From assembly GCA_002701395.1 (NCBI GenBank), contig NZVC01000051.1:1-64000 (forward strand): a DNA stretch of 64,000 nt. The letters are read 5' to 3'. Source of the stretch: Maritimibacter sp. (GTDB taxonomy: Bacteria; Pseudomonadota; Alphaproteobacteria; Rhodobacterales; Rhodobacteraceae). Positions within the stretch are counted from its first letter, which is position 1. The number at the start of each line of letters is the position of its first letter. Position numbers and translations under genes: made by a program. This document shows positions 1-8,423 of the stretch, piece by piece. Below the pieces are notes generated by a model. That model saw nothing but the letters and a program-made list of their open reading frames with translations, searched no databases and was not told the DNA's origin.

Positions 1-253
1 CCCATCATCGCCAATTCTCCTACCCTATGCAGGAATTGAATCAGCCGAGGGCCCTTCGATCAAGCACGAGTTTTTCAACAAAATACGCCCCCGCCCCCCC
101 TTGCATCCCCGCAACGCTCCGCCACAAACCGCCGCGCCCGCGTTGCATCCAACTCCCTGACCCGCCATCCTCCTCGCAAAATCGGCCGGGCCCGCGCCCG
201 AGCACGGGTCGAGGCAGTATCCCGCTCCGGCGGGTCAAGTGGAGCACCACCCC

Positions 254-970
254 ATGCACATCATCCGACGCAGCCTTGCGTTGATCGGTCTGCTGGCCCT
301 TGCCGCCTGTGGCGACATGCGCGCCGAGGATATTCCGACCAACGCCGAGGGCGAACCCGTCAGCCCCGAGACCATCGCCATGTATGCCGAGGTGCAGGAC
401 GGCGATATCCTCGTCCCCGCGATCCCGGTCGATTATCTCTCGGAAGCCAAAAAGCGGCAGGTCGTGGACTATCCGACCGCCGAAAGGCCGGGCACGATCA
501 TCGTCGATCCCTACGCGCGCTACCTGTATCACGTCATGGAAGGCGGCAAGGCGATGCGCTATGCCGTTGCGGTGGGCGAAGCGGGCTATGGCTTTTCCGG
601 CAGCGCGACGATGGCCTACACCCGCGACTGGCCGGGCTGGACGCCGACGCAGAACATGCTGCGCACCCAGCCCGAGAAATTCGCCCAATACGCCGCGGGC
701 GTCGAGGGCGGGCTGGAAAACCCGCTGGGCGCGCGGGCGCTGTATCTCTACCGGAACGGCGAAGACACCTACTATCGCATCCACGGCACCCCCAGCCCGT
801 GGACCATCGGGCATCAGGCGTCCTCGGGCTGCATCCGCATGTTCAACCAGGACGTCATGCACCTTGCCGCCCGCGTCGCCAACGGCACCCGCGTGCGGGT
901 CCTGACGCAGGCGGAATCGGGCCCGCCCCCGCCGACGCCGACGCCCGACCCTATTCCGACAGGAACCTGA
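254..970 (+). CDS. L,D-transpeptidase (YkuD family) lipoprotein
   Basis: 238-residue predicted lipoprotein. The N-terminus is a short signal peptide ending in a lipobox (LALAAC, Cys19). The C-terminal half carries the L,D-transpeptidase signature: a His in HGTPSPW, then SSGCIRM with the catalytic Cys at about residue 195. Family members make 3-3 peptidoglycan cross-links or attach proteins to peptidoglycan in the periplasm. The ATG at 254 is chosen because GGAG lies 9 nt upstream; an earlier start 15 nt upstream would put charged residues before the signal peptide. The C-terminus is a proline-rich tail, and the last 20 bases overlap the convergent GntR gene. Family call is firm; the acceptor substrate is unknown. 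Confidence 0.88.
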   Translation: MHIIRRSLALIGLLALAACGDMRAEDIPTNAEGEPVSPETIAMYAEVQDGDILVPAIPVDYLSEAKKRQVVDYPTAERPGTIIVDPYARYLYHVMEGGKAMRYAVAVGEAGYGFSGSATMAYTRDWPGWTPTQNMLRTQPEKFAQYAAGVEGGLENPLGARALYLYRNGEDTYYRIHGTPSPWTIGHQASSGCIRMFNQDVMHLAARVANGTRVRVLTQAESGPPPPTPTPDPIPTGT

Positions 971-1637
971 ACAGCAGCTCGTGCGTGGCGGTGACGTCTT
1001 CGGTCATCGCCTGCACGAAACCGGCCTCGTCCCCGGACTCCAGCGCGGCCAACATGTCCTCGTGGTGGCTGGTGTAACCGGACTTGTAGCTGGTGCGCAG
1101 CAGGTCGCCCATCCGGTCGGACAGATAGCGCACATAGGGACCGCTGCGCAGCCACAGGTTCTCGATCTGGCTGACCAGAACCTCGTTGTCGGTGGCGGTG
1201 TAGATGTGGAAGTGGAACGCCCGGTTCGCCGCCAGCATCTCGACGATGTCGCCGGTCTCTCCGGTGCGCTGGTGGGCGACAAGGATCTCTTTCAGCGCCG
1301 CGATGTCCGACGCGTCCATCCGTCCGAACGCCAGCCGCGCGGCAGCCGGTTCCAGCACCAGCCGCACTTCGCAGATCTTGTGCAGTTCCTCGATGTCCAG
1401 CGGCGGCACCGTGGCCGTCCCGGTGGACGAAATCCGCAGCGCGTTCTCCGCCGCCAGCCGCCGCAGCGCCTCGCGCACCGGCATGTGAGACGTGCCGAAA
1501 CTGTCGGCAAGGGCCGGGATGGTGAACCCCTGCCCCGCCTCGAACGCACCGCTGACCAGCGCCTCGCGCAGCTGCGCATAGACCTGGTCCTGTACCGTCT
1601 GGCGCGACCGCACCGGTTTCAGCTTCACGTCCGCCAT
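951..1637 (-). CDS. GntR-family regulator, FCD (FadR-type) domain
   Basis: 228 residues. The N-terminal winged helix-turn-helix contains TSHMPVREALRRLAAENAL, typical of GntR proteins. The C-terminal FCD domain carries the metal/ligand residues of the family (EVRLVLEPAAARLAF, then FHFHIY). FCD regulators usually repress catabolic or uptake operons and release DNA on binding a small acid. It is closely similar along its whole length to the regulator at 37562-38254 (shared RQTVQDQ, SHMPVREALRRLAAENALRI, VSQIENLWLRSG), so the two are paralogues. The start MADVKLKP is preferred to an upstream Arg-rich extension. It lies just downstream of ridA on the same strand. Ligand unknown; the TTGATCAAA sites in this window are its candidate operators. 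Confidence 0.9.
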   Translation of the reverse strand: MADVKLKPVRSRQTVQDQVYAQLREALVSGAFEAGQGFTIPALADSFGTSHMPVREALRRLAAENALRISSTGTATVPPLDIEELHKICEVRLVLEPAAARLAFGRMDASDIAALKEILVAHQRTGETGDIVEMLAANRAFHFHIYTATDNEVLVSQIENLWLRSGPYVRYLSDRMGDLLRTSYKSGYTSHHEDMLAALESGDEAGFVQAMTEDVTATHELLFRFLSE

Positions 1638-1662
1638 TCGCCGTCCTCCCCTGTGCGCGCGA

Positions 1663-2043
1663 TCAGAGCGATCCGATCCGCGCGACAACTTCCAGCTCGA
1701 CCTTGATCTCGTCGTTCACGAAACCGCAGGTCACCGTCGTATTCGTTGGCCGGGGATCTTCGAACACCGTGCCAAGATGCTTGGCGATCGGCAGGATATC
1801 CTCGCGCCGCGCCACGTAGACCCGCAGCGAAACGATGTTACGCAGCGTGCCGCCGGCTTCCTGCAACGTGTTGCCGATAATCTCAAGCGCCTTGCGGGTC
1901 TGCGCCTCGGCATCGTCCGCGTCCGTCTCGCCCGCGACATAGCCCGCGGTGCCCGAGATGAAGACCCAGTCGCCATCCACCACGGCCCGCGAATAGCCGC
2001 CGATCTTTTCGAAGGGCGAGCCGGAAGAGATTGCATATCGCAC
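1663..2043 (-). CDS. RidA/YjgF-family enamine/imine deaminase
   Basis: 126 residues, usual RidA length. The pattern GYSRAVVDGDWVFISGTAG and the C-terminal RPTNTTVTCGFVNDEIKVELEVVA with the substrate-binding Arg are RidA-like. RidA proteins hydrolyse reactive enamines/imines released by PLP enzymes and flavin amine oxidases. It is divergent from an aminotransferase 155 bp away, with a perfect GTTTGATCAAAC palindrome between them, so both probably answer to the adjacent FCD regulator encoded downstream. The family is certain; the physiological substrate is not. Confidence 0.9.
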   Translation of the reverse strand: MRYAISSGSPFEKIGGYSRAVVDGDWVFISGTAGYVAGETDADDAEAQTRKALEIIGNTLQEAGGTLRNIVSLRVYVARREDILPIAKHLGTVFEDPRPTNTTVTCGFVNDEIKVELEVVARIGSL

Positions 2044-2064
2044 GAAGGTGCCTCCTTGGCTATT

Positions 2065-2080
2065 GTTTGATCAAACGATC
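2065..2080 (+). promoter_or_regulatory. Candidate FCD/GntR operator (site A)
   Basis: Perfect 12-bp palindrome GTTTGATCAAAC at 2065-2076, followed by GATC, in the divergent promoter region of ridA (-) and the aminotransferase (+). It contains TTGATCAAACGA (2067-2078), matched by three other intergenic sites in this window. FCD regulators typically bind short palindromes of this size. Assignment to the adjacent regulator is inference. Confidence 0.6.
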
Positions 2081-2198
2081 TTGTTATAGAACAGTACAAC
2101 GATCAAGGCAAAACCAGGCGGCTCCCGTAGGCAAGCCCCGCCTCTTCGTCAAGGCAACGAAAGCTCCCCGCCGCTGGGACCGACACAAGGAAATACAG

Positions 2199-3377
2199 AT
2201 GAAACAGCTCGCACGCCGCATCACCGAGACCTCGCCAAAATCGTTCGGGATGTTCCAGAAAGCGATGATGACCGGCCGCGACGACCTGATTCACCTCGAG
2301 GTCGGCCGCCCCGCCGCCGACACGCCCGAGCACATCAAGGACGCCACCATCGAGGCGATCCGCGCCGGCAAGGTGCACTATTCCGACCTGCCCGGCGAAC
2401 TGCACGTCCGTCAGGCGCTGGCCGCCAAGCTGAAGGCGAAGAACGATCTCGACGTCGGCCCCGACCGGATCATCGTGACCAACGGCCTGACCCACGCCAG
2501 CTATGCCGCGATCATGGCCTTCCTCGACGACGGCGACGAGGCGATCCTGCTGGAACCCTACTATCCGCAGCACACCGGCAAGATCGAACTGGCCGGCGCG
2601 AAGGTGGTGATGGCACAACTGGACGCCGCCAACGGCTTCCGCATCGACCCCGCCGCGATCGAGGCGAAGATCACCCCGCGCACCAAGATGATCGTGCTGA
2701 TCAACCCCTGTAACCCGACCGGCCGCGTATACTCGCGCGAGGAGTTGCAGGCGCTGGCGGACGTGGCCATCAAGCACGACCTGATCGTGATGTCGGACGA
2801 AGTCTACGAAGACATCCTGTTCGACGGCGTGCAGCACATCTCGATTGGATCGCTGCCGGGCATGGACGAGCGCACCATCTCGATGTTCGCCTTCACCAAA
2901 AGCTACGCGATGGACGGCTGGCGCCTTGGCTACATGGTCGCCCCCGAAGCGGCCATTGGCGCGCTGCTGAAGATCACCGCCAACGACGTGACCCATGTGA
3001 ACACTTTCATTCAGGAAGGCGCGCTGGCCGCTGTCACGGGCGACCCGTCCGCGCTGGAAGGTCTGATCGCCGAGGATGCCGAGAAACGGCAGATCGCCGT
3101 CAGCCGCCTGAACCAGATGCCGGGCGTGAAATGCGACTGGCCCGAGGGCACGATCTATGCCTTCCCCGACATCTCGGGCACCGGCCTGACGTCGCAGGCC
3201 TTCGCCGACCGCCTGCTGGAGGAAGCGGGCGTCGTGGTCGAGGCGGGCAGCTTCTACGGCGATACCGGCGAAGGTCATCTGCGGGTCTGCTTCGGCTCTG
3301 CCAGCGTCGAGGATCTGGGCACCGCGATGGACCGCATCCAGCGGTTCGTGTCCGATCTCGCCCCGGTCGAGGCGTAA
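2199..3377 (+). CDS. PLP-dependent aminotransferase, class I/II
   Basis: 392 residues, the usual length of fold-type I aminotransferases. Seen: NPCNPTGRVYS, the Asp-Glu of MSDEVYEDI, the Schiff-base Lys in FTKSYAMDGWRLGY, and the C-terminal GHLRVCFG with the carboxylate-binding Arg. It should transfer an amino group from an amino acid to a 2-oxo acid in the cytoplasm. The ATG at 2199 is chosen over an upstream in-frame extension, because homologues begin just before KQLARR and the extension crosses the operator region. RidA opposite would remove aminoacrylate-type by-products, and the downstream ABC genes suggest a role in using an imported amino acid. Substrate unknown. Confidence 0.85.
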   Translation: MKQLARRITETSPKSFGMFQKAMMTGRDDLIHLEVGRPAADTPEHIKDATIEAIRAGKVHYSDLPGELHVRQALAAKLKAKNDLDVGPDRIIVTNGLTHASYAAIMAFLDDGDEAILLEPYYPQHTGKIELAGAKVVMAQLDAANGFRIDPAAIEAKITPRTKMIVLINPCNPTGRVYSREELQALADVAIKHDLIVMSDEVYEDILFDGVQHISIGSLPGMDERTISMFAFTKSYAMDGWRLGYMVAPEAAIGALLKITANDVTHVNTFIQEGALAAVTGDPSALEGLIAEDAEKRQIAVSRLNQMPGVKCDWPEGTIYAFPDISGTGLTSQAFADRLLEEAGVVVEAGSFYGDTGEGHLRVCFGSASVEDLGTAMDRIQRFVSDLAPVEA

Positions 3378-3396
3378 TCGCAGGAAAACTTTAAGC

Positions 3397-3415
3397 TTCA
3401 AACAAAACGTTTGAA
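3397..3415. promoter_or_regulatory. Inverted repeat upstream of amino-acid ABC genes
   Basis: TTCAAAC and GTTTGAA form perfect 7-bp arms around a 5-nt centre, between the aminotransferase stop and the binding-protein gene. The half-sites TCAAAC and GTTTGA are those of site A but in everted order. It could be an operator for the same regulator or an unrelated one. Confidence 0.4.
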
Positions 3416-3493
3416 TCCTGTTGGCCGACGTGCCAACCCTAATGCCAAGCGGCTAAAGCGCCGCACACCAAAAGTCCCGGGAGGACCAACATC

Positions 3494-4303
3494 ATGACTT
3501 CTGCCAGAACCCTGTTCGCAGGCCTTGCTACGCTTGCCCTGACCGCATTCACCGCCCCCGCCGCGATGGCGCAGGACGCGCTGAAGATCGGCTCGTACCC
3601 GGCGAACCCGCCGTGGGAGTTCAAGAACGAAGCCGGTGACTTCGAAGGCTTCGAAGTCGACATCGTGAACGAGATCGCGTCGCGTCTTGGCACCACGACC
3701 GAGATCGAAGGCTATGACTTCCGTGCGCTGTTCGTCGCGTCGGCGTCGGGCCGCGTCGACGCGGTGATCTCGTCGCTGACCATCACCGCCGAACGGCTGG
3801 AATCGCAAAGCTTCACACAGCCCTACTTCTCGGGCGCGCTTGGCGTCGGGGTGAAGGACGGCACAGAGATCGCCAGCCTCGAAGACCTCGAAGGCAAGCG
3901 CATCGGCTCTATCGCCACCTCGTTCCCCGAAAGCTGGCTACAAGAGCGCGAGGCCGAACTGGGCTATGCATCCTACTCCAGTTACGACACCACCGCGAAC
4001 ATGCTGACCGACCTGCGTTCGGGCCGCATCGAAGCCGCCGTGAACGACATCGTCGGCCTGCGCTATGCGTTCACGCAGCCGAACATGGAAGGTCTGTCCG
4101 TGACGGTCGAGATCCCGACCGGCGACCAGTTCGCGATCATGATGCCGAAGGACTCCGAGAACCTCGAAGCCTTTAACGACGCGATTTCCGAGATGAAGAC
4201 CGACGGCACGATGGCCGCGCTGTACGAAAAGTGGTTCGGCGTCGCCGCCGCTGCGGACAGCCTGACGCTGACCCCGATGCCGATCCCGACCTCGGCCGAC
4301 TGA
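3494..4303 (+). CDS. Polar amino-acid ABC transporter, substrate-binding protein
   Basis: 269-residue periplasmic binding protein of solute-binding family 3. A Sec signal peptide ends near AMAQDA. Family features follow: ALKIGSYPANPPWEFKNEAGDFEGFEVDIVNEIA, the AERLESQSFTQPY segment with the ligand-contacting Arg, and GRIEAAVNDIVGL. GGGAGG lies 9 nt before the ATG. A strong stem-loop separates it from the permease gene at 4366. It should capture an amino acid or similar small ligand; specificity cannot be read from sequence. It is co-directional with the aminotransferase, which may process the import. Confidence 0.88.
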   Translation: MTSARTLFAGLATLALTAFTAPAAMAQDALKIGSYPANPPWEFKNEAGDFEGFEVDIVNEIASRLGTTTEIEGYDFRALFVASASGRVDAVISSLTITAERLESQSFTQPYFSGALGVGVKDGTEIASLEDLEGKRIGSIATSFPESWLQEREAELGYASYSSYDTTANMLTDLRSGRIEAAVNDIVGLRYAFTQPNMEGLSVTVEIPTGDQFAIMMPKDSENLEAFNDAISEMKTDGTMAALYEKWFGVAAAADSLTLTPMPIPTSAD

Positions 4304-4309
4304 CCTGAC

Positions 4310-4344
4310 ACCCTGCGGCGGGGCACCATGCCCTGCCGCAGGGT
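4310..4344 (+). promoter_or_regulatory. Stem-loop between binding-protein and permease genes
   Basis: ACCCTGCGGC and GCCGCAGGGT close a nearly perfect 15-bp stem (one mismatch) with a 5-nt loop. No T-run follows. Such hairpins protect upstream mRNA from 3' exonucleases and raise binding-protein expression relative to permease; that role is inferred here. Confidence 0.65.
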
Positions 4345-4365
4345 CCGTCGACCCGGAGCCGGCGC

Positions 4366-5037
4366 ATGGAAATCTTCGAAATCTTCTTCAACCTCGACGT
4401 CATGCGGCGGGCTTTCCCGATCCTCATGCGGGGGCTGGTAAACACGCTTGCCCTTGGCGCCGCCGCGATCTTCTTCGGCGGCATCCTTGGCGTCGCGGTC
4501 TGTCTTGTGCGTCTCTACGCGGCGAAACCGTTCCGCCTGCTGGCCACCTTCTACATCGACATCCTGCGTGCCATTCCGGTGCTGGTGGTGCTGATCCTTG
4601 TCTATTACGCCCTGCCCTTCGCGGGCATCGTGTTCTCGTCCTTCGTGGGCGCGACCATCGCGCTGTCGCTGGTGCTGGCCGCCTACACCGCCGAAGTCGT
4701 CCGCGCGGGGATCGAAGCGGTGCCAAAGGGCCAGTTCGAGGCCTGCGACGCGCTGGGGCTGAAGTTCTTCACAACCATGCGCAAGGTGATCCTGCCGCAG
4801 GCGATCCGCATGATGATCCCGCCGCTGGCGTCCTATTGCGTGTCCATCGTGAAGGATACGTCGCTGGCGTCGGTGGTCGCGATGAACGACCTGCTGAAAC
4901 AGGCGACCGACGCGCAGGCGCTGTTCGCCAATCCCACGCCGCTGTTGCTGGCCGCGCTGATCTACATCGCGATCCTGTGGCCGATGGTGCGGTTCACCGG
5001 CTGGCTGGAACAGAAGTACCGGCGCGGCTACCGCTGA
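4366..5037 (+). CDS. Amino-acid ABC transporter permease (HisM/GlnP type)
   Basis: 223-residue inner-membrane permease with about five hydrophobic segments and the EAA loop (GQFEACDALGLKFFTTMRKVILPQA) that docks the ATPase. RGLVNTLALG at the N-terminus is typical of the polar amino-acid uptake family. Family members work with an ATPase such as GlnQ/HisP, but none is encoded beside this gene; the next gene is convergent and unrelated. It may homodimerise and borrow an ATPase encoded elsewhere. The start codon follows CGGAG. Confidence 0.85.
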   Translation: MEIFEIFFNLDVMRRAFPILMRGLVNTLALGAAAIFFGGILGVAVCLVRLYAAKPFRLLATFYIDILRAIPVLVVLILVYYALPFAGIVFSSFVGATIALSLVLAAYTAEVVRAGIEAVPKGQFEACDALGLKFFTTMRKVILPQAIRMMIPPLASYCVSIVKDTSLASVVAMNDLLKQATDAQALFANPTPLLLAALIYIAILWPMVRFTGWLEQKYRRGYR

Positions 5038-5040
5038 CCG

Positions 5041-5949
5041 TCAGGGAATGGTGATCGGACCCGGCTCTGGGTCCGGGCGGCGGAAGATGTCCTGCGCGCA
5101 GGGCGGCGCCTCTGGCACGGCATCCGTCGCCGCAAGCAGATCGACGACCGTGACGATCTTGCGGTCGCGCGGCAGGCAGTGCTCGTCCTTCAGGTCGTAC
5201 AGCGCGCGCAGCGTCCGTTGCCCCGCGACGCCGTCCACCGGCCCGGCGTCATAGCCAAGCGTTTTCAGACGCGCCTGCACCACGCGGATGTCGGCCCGTT
5301 CGATCAGGTCGACCAGCACATCCGCAGGTGGCTCGGGGGGAAGCCATCCGGGCCGCTCGACCCGGATCAGCGCGCCCAGCACGAAATCGAGATAGGTCAG
5401 CGACAGGCCGACGTCCTCGCACCCGGCGCAGCCCTCGGACACGCTGTCACCCAGCACGAACCGCTGCGCCCCGCCGGGCATCACGCGATACCCCGTCAGC
5501 CGCAGCCGGCTTTGCTCGACCGCGTCGGGATGCGCCGACAGGATCGCCCGGGTTCCGGGGGTCGCGGGTGGTTCGGGCGTGAACGCCACCTCGACCGCCA
5601 GCACCGCGTCCCGCACCCCGTTCAGCAGGACAAGATGCGTCTCGACCGTGGACAGCCGTGGCAGGATCACCTGCCCCACGTCCACCGGCCCGACCTCGGT
5701 GAAGTCCACCAGGAACCCCGGCAGCCCCAGCACCGTCATCTCTGCCAGAACCTTGGAGAACTCCGCCGCGCCTTCGGGCACGCCCTCTTGTGTCAGACAG
5801 TCCGATCCGCCCTCGGCCATGCACGCCGCGACCTCGGCGATCATCGCCTCTGGCATCACCTCGGCCTCGCCCACGTCCGCGATGGCGGGGCCGGCGGCCC
5901 CAAGGACAAGGCCCGCACACATCCCACGCAGCATTGCTTCGATCTTCAT
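5041..5949 (-). CDS. Secreted protein with C-terminal peptidoglycan-binding domain
   Basis: 302 residues. A signal peptide (MKIEAMLRGMCAGLVLG ending near AIADVGE) is followed by an unrecognised region of about 200 residues containing CAGCED, a possible disulphide pair. The C-terminal third resembles PG_binding_1: VVQARLKTLGYDAGPVDGVAGQ-TLRAL. It is probably periplasmic and anchored to peptidoglycan; no catalytic domain was identified. A long in-frame upstream extension is rejected because it crosses the divergent promoter region and lacks coding character. It ends 3 bp from the convergent permease gene. Confidence 0.7.
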   Translation of the reverse strand: MKIEAMLRGMCAGLVLGAAGPAIADVGEAEVMPEAMIAEVAACMAEGGSDCLTQEGVPEGAAEFSKVLAEMTVLGLPGFLVDFTEVGPVDVGQVILPRLSTVETHLVLLNGVRDAVLAVEVAFTPEPPATPGTRAILSAHPDAVEQSRLRLTGYRVMPGGAQRFVLGDSVSEGCAGCEDVGLSLTYLDFVLGALIRVERPGWLPPEPPADVLVDLIERADIRVVQARLKTLGYDAGPVDGVAGQRTLRALYDLKDEHCLPRDRKIVTVVDLLAATDAVPEAPPCAQDIFRRPDPEPGPITIP

Positions 5950-6087
5950 TGTTGGACCGTTCCTTCCCTGATAGGCGCGGATACGCCCAAAACACCCGAC
6001 CGTGGCGACATCTGGGCAGAATTGCCTTAGCGTCGCCACGCGATAAGTCTTCAGTGACTCATACCAACTCGGTGGAGGCGAGTTCAA

Positions 6088-6993
6088 ATGACATGGAAAT
6101 TCCAGCCGCGCATCGCGGCGCTTGCCCTCGCGGCGCTTCCCGTTCTGGCGACCGCCAGTGTCATGACCGTGGTTCCCGCGGACATGGTCGAGGCGAAGAA
6201 CAAAGGCGGCAACGACAAGGGCAATGATCGCAGCAATGATCGCGGCAACGACCGTGGAAATGACCGCAGCAGCGATCGCGGCAACGGTCGTGACGTCGGC
6301 AACACCAACCGCAACGGCCCGCCCAGCCACTCCAACGGCGGCGGCCGCGTGTTCGAGACCGTCTCGACCGAACCGGTCGTGCGCAACGGCCCGCCGATCC
6401 ACTCCAACGGCAACGGCCGCATCGCCCGCGAACTGGGCGGCGCCAACGCGTCGAACGCCAGCGTCATGGCCTTCAACAACGCCGCCGACGGTTCGATGAT
6501 CGGCCGCCTGCGCGACGTCTACGAAGTGTTCGGCGACACCGACACCGCCGTCACCGACTTCGAAACGGCACAGGAAACCTTCGAACAGGCGGTGCAGGAC
6601 TATCTTGCGGAAAACCCCGACGTCCGCCTGCGCGACGCGATCGAGGCGTCGCTGCTGGACGTCGACCAGCGCATCACGGATCTCGGCGCCATCGACCCGC
6701 CCCCCGAGGATTACGCGGATCAGCTGGAGCTGCTGGAAACCGAACGGCAAACCTACGTCGACGAACTGACCGCCTACGAGACCGAGCTTGGCGACGAAGA
6801 AACCTCTCTCGAGACGGCGCAAGAGGAGTACCTCGACGCGCTCGAGGCCGAGGACGAGGCGCTGGCCACCGTGACCAACCCGAACTTCGAGCTATCGGAC
6901 GAAGCACGCGAGGTCCTGCGCACCCGGCTGTACGACCGCCTTGGCGACCCCAACGCCGAAGAACTGGAACCGGTCGAGCCCGAGAACCTGTAA
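6088..6993 (+). CDS. Secreted protein with Asn/Asp/Arg/Gly repeats and acidic coiled coil
   Basis: 301 residues, no family recognised. A signal peptide (about residues 1-30) leads into a low-complexity basic stretch of NDRGNDR/S repeats (about residues 40-70). Two copies of NGPP(S/I)HSNG(G/N)GR follow. The C-terminal half is strongly acidic and helical, with many Glu/Asp and Thr residues, consistent with a coiled coil. The charge split (basic N, acidic C) suggests self-association or binding to an anionic surface polymer, which is inference. GGAGG precedes the ATG by 9 nt. Divergent from the peptidoglycan-binding protein, so both may be envelope proteins. Confidence 0.6.
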   Translation: MTWKFQPRIAALALAALPVLATASVMTVVPADMVEAKNKGGNDKGNDRSNDRGNDRGNDRSSDRGNGRDVGNTNRNGPPSHSNGGGRVFETVSTEPVVRNGPPIHSNGNGRIARELGGANASNASVMAFNNAADGSMIGRLRDVYEVFGDTDTAVTDFETAQETFEQAVQDYLAENPDVRLRDAIEASLLDVDQRITDLGAIDPPPEDYADQLELLETERQTYVDELTAYETELGDEETSLETAQEEYLDALEAEDEALATVTNPNFELSDEAREVLRTRLYDRLGDPNAEELEPVEPENL

Positions 6994-7018
6994 GGCCCGG
7001 TCCACCCGACCCGTATCG

Positions 7019-7055
7019 CGGCGGCGTCCCCTATTCCGGGGCGCCGCCGTTTTCG
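7019..7055. terminator. Bidirectional terminator
   Basis: GGCGGCGTCCCC and GGGGCGCCGCC form a long GC stem with a 6-nt loop (one bulged T), followed by GTTTTCGTT. It sits between the convergent genes ending at 6993 and 7063. Confidence 0.7.
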
Positions 7056-7062
7056 TTGCGCC

Positions 7063-8322
7063 CTAGCGATCCGCCGCCAGCGCCGCCAGCGCAAGGCACA
7101 CGCCCGTCGCCTTCGCCATGTCCTGAACCGAGATCCATTCCAGCGGGCCGTGAATGCACTGCATCCCGGTGAACACGTTCGGCGTCGGCACGCCCATCTC
7201 GGTCAGGCGCGACCCGTCGGTTCCGCCCCGGATCGGCACGGAAACAGGCTCTATTCCAAGGCTTCGGGCCGCATTCCGGGCCAGCTCGACCGGGGTCATG
7301 TCCTTTTCCAGCCAATAGCGCATGTTGCGGTACTGTGGCCGGATCGCGCAGTCGATCGTGGCGCGCGGCTCGCCCGCCTGCACCGCCTCGCACACCTGTC
7401 GCACCAGCGCGCCCTTGGCCTCCAGCCCGTCCAGCTCGAAATCCCGCAGGATCAGCCGCAGCACCATCCGCGCCGCGTCGCCCGACATCTCGACCGCGTG
7501 GATGAACCCGTCGCGGTCCTCGGTCGTCTCGGGCGTCATGGTCGCCTGCGGCAGCGCCTGCATGATCTTCGACACAAGGTGGATCGCGTTCACCAGCTTG
7601 TCCTTCGCGGTGCCCGGATGGATCGACACGCCGGTCACCGTGATCTCGGCGAAATCGGCCGAGAAGCTTTCGTATTCAATCTCGCCAACCTTCGCCCCGT
7701 CGAAGGTATAGGCGAAATCCGCGCCCAGATCGGCAGGCAGCCGCTCGTCCACGCCGCGCCCGATCTCTTCGTCCGGGGTAAAGGCGATCCGCAGCGTCGG
7801 GTGCGGGATGCCGGGGTTCGCCAGAAGGTGCCGCGCGGCGGTCATGATGATCGCGACGCCGGCCTTGTCGTCCGCCCCCAACAGCGTGGTGCCCGACGCG
7901 GTGATGATGTCGTGGCCCTGCTTCTCGGCCAAATAGGGAAAATCGTCGGGCGACAGCACCAGCGACGGGTTGTCGGGATAGGTGATCTCGCCGCCGTTAT
8001 AGTCCCGGATCACACGCGGCTTCACGCCGGTCGCGTTGAACTGCGGTGTCGTGTCGACATGCGCCAGCAGGCCAACCGTCGGCCCCTCGGCGGTGCCCGG
8101 CACGGTCGCCAGAACCGCGCCATAGTCGGTCAGCGTCACGTCCGCCGCGCCGATCTCGGTCAGTTCCTCGACCAGCAGCTTCAGCATCCCGAACTGGATC
8201 TCGGTGCTGGGCTGGGCGGGGCTGTCGGCATCGCTTTGGCTGTCGATCGCGGCATAGCGCACCAGCCGCTCTTCCAGCTCGCGGTCAAAGGTTCCGGCGG
8301 CGGGCGTCATCTCTTCGGACAT
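7063..8322 (-). CDS. pepT: Peptidase T (tripeptide aminopeptidase), M20B
   Basis: 419 residues, matching PepT length (about 410). Zinc and catalytic motifs are present: LLAHVDTTP, LLGADDKAGVAIIMTA with the bridging Asp, and FTPDEEIGRGVD with the general-base Glu. The late GGTDGSRLTEMGVPTPNVFTGMQCIHGPLEW contains the conserved Arg and His. PepT removes the N-terminal residue of tripeptides in the cytoplasm and depends on Zn. The start MSEEMTP is chosen over an 18-residue upstream extension; CGGAGG-type purine runs lie just before it. It is followed at 8424 by the liv operon on the same strand, after a gap of about 280 bp upstream of its own stop-proximal terminator. Confidence 0.93.
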   Translation of the reverse strand: MSEEMTPAAGTFDRELEERLVRYAAIDSQSDADSPAQPSTEIQFGMLKLLVEELTEIGAADVTLTDYGAVLATVPGTAEGPTVGLLAHVDTTPQFNATGVKPRVIRDYNGGEITYPDNPSLVLSPDDFPYLAEKQGHDIITASGTTLLGADDKAGVAIIMTAARHLLANPGIPHPTLRIAFTPDEEIGRGVDERLPADLGADFAYTFDGAKVGEIEYESFSADFAEITVTGVSIHPGTAKDKLVNAIHLVSKIMQALPQATMTPETTEDRDGFIHAVEMSGDAARMVLRLILRDFELDGLEAKGALVRQVCEAVQAGEPRATIDCAIRPQYRNMRYWLEKDMTPVELARNAARSLGIEPVSVPIRGGTDGSRLTEMGVPTPNVFTGMQCIHGPLEWISVQDMAKATGVCLALAALAADR

Positions 8323-8423
8323 CGGAGGCTCCTGTCTGTTGCCAGACAAAGCGCGCCCCAAACGGCCCGAAGTCAAGCCGCCTCAACGGTCCGAGGCGGC
8401 AGAACCGCCCCGGTCAGGTCATG

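Noticed and set aside
27-284. Open frame of 85 codons at the window start
   Set aside because: Arg/Pro/Ser-rich shadow composition, no ribosome site, overlaps the start of the transpeptidase gene.
6220-6300. Short repeats considered as a CRISPR or tandem repeat array
   Set aside because: They are in-frame codon repeats of the NDRG protein, without spacers.
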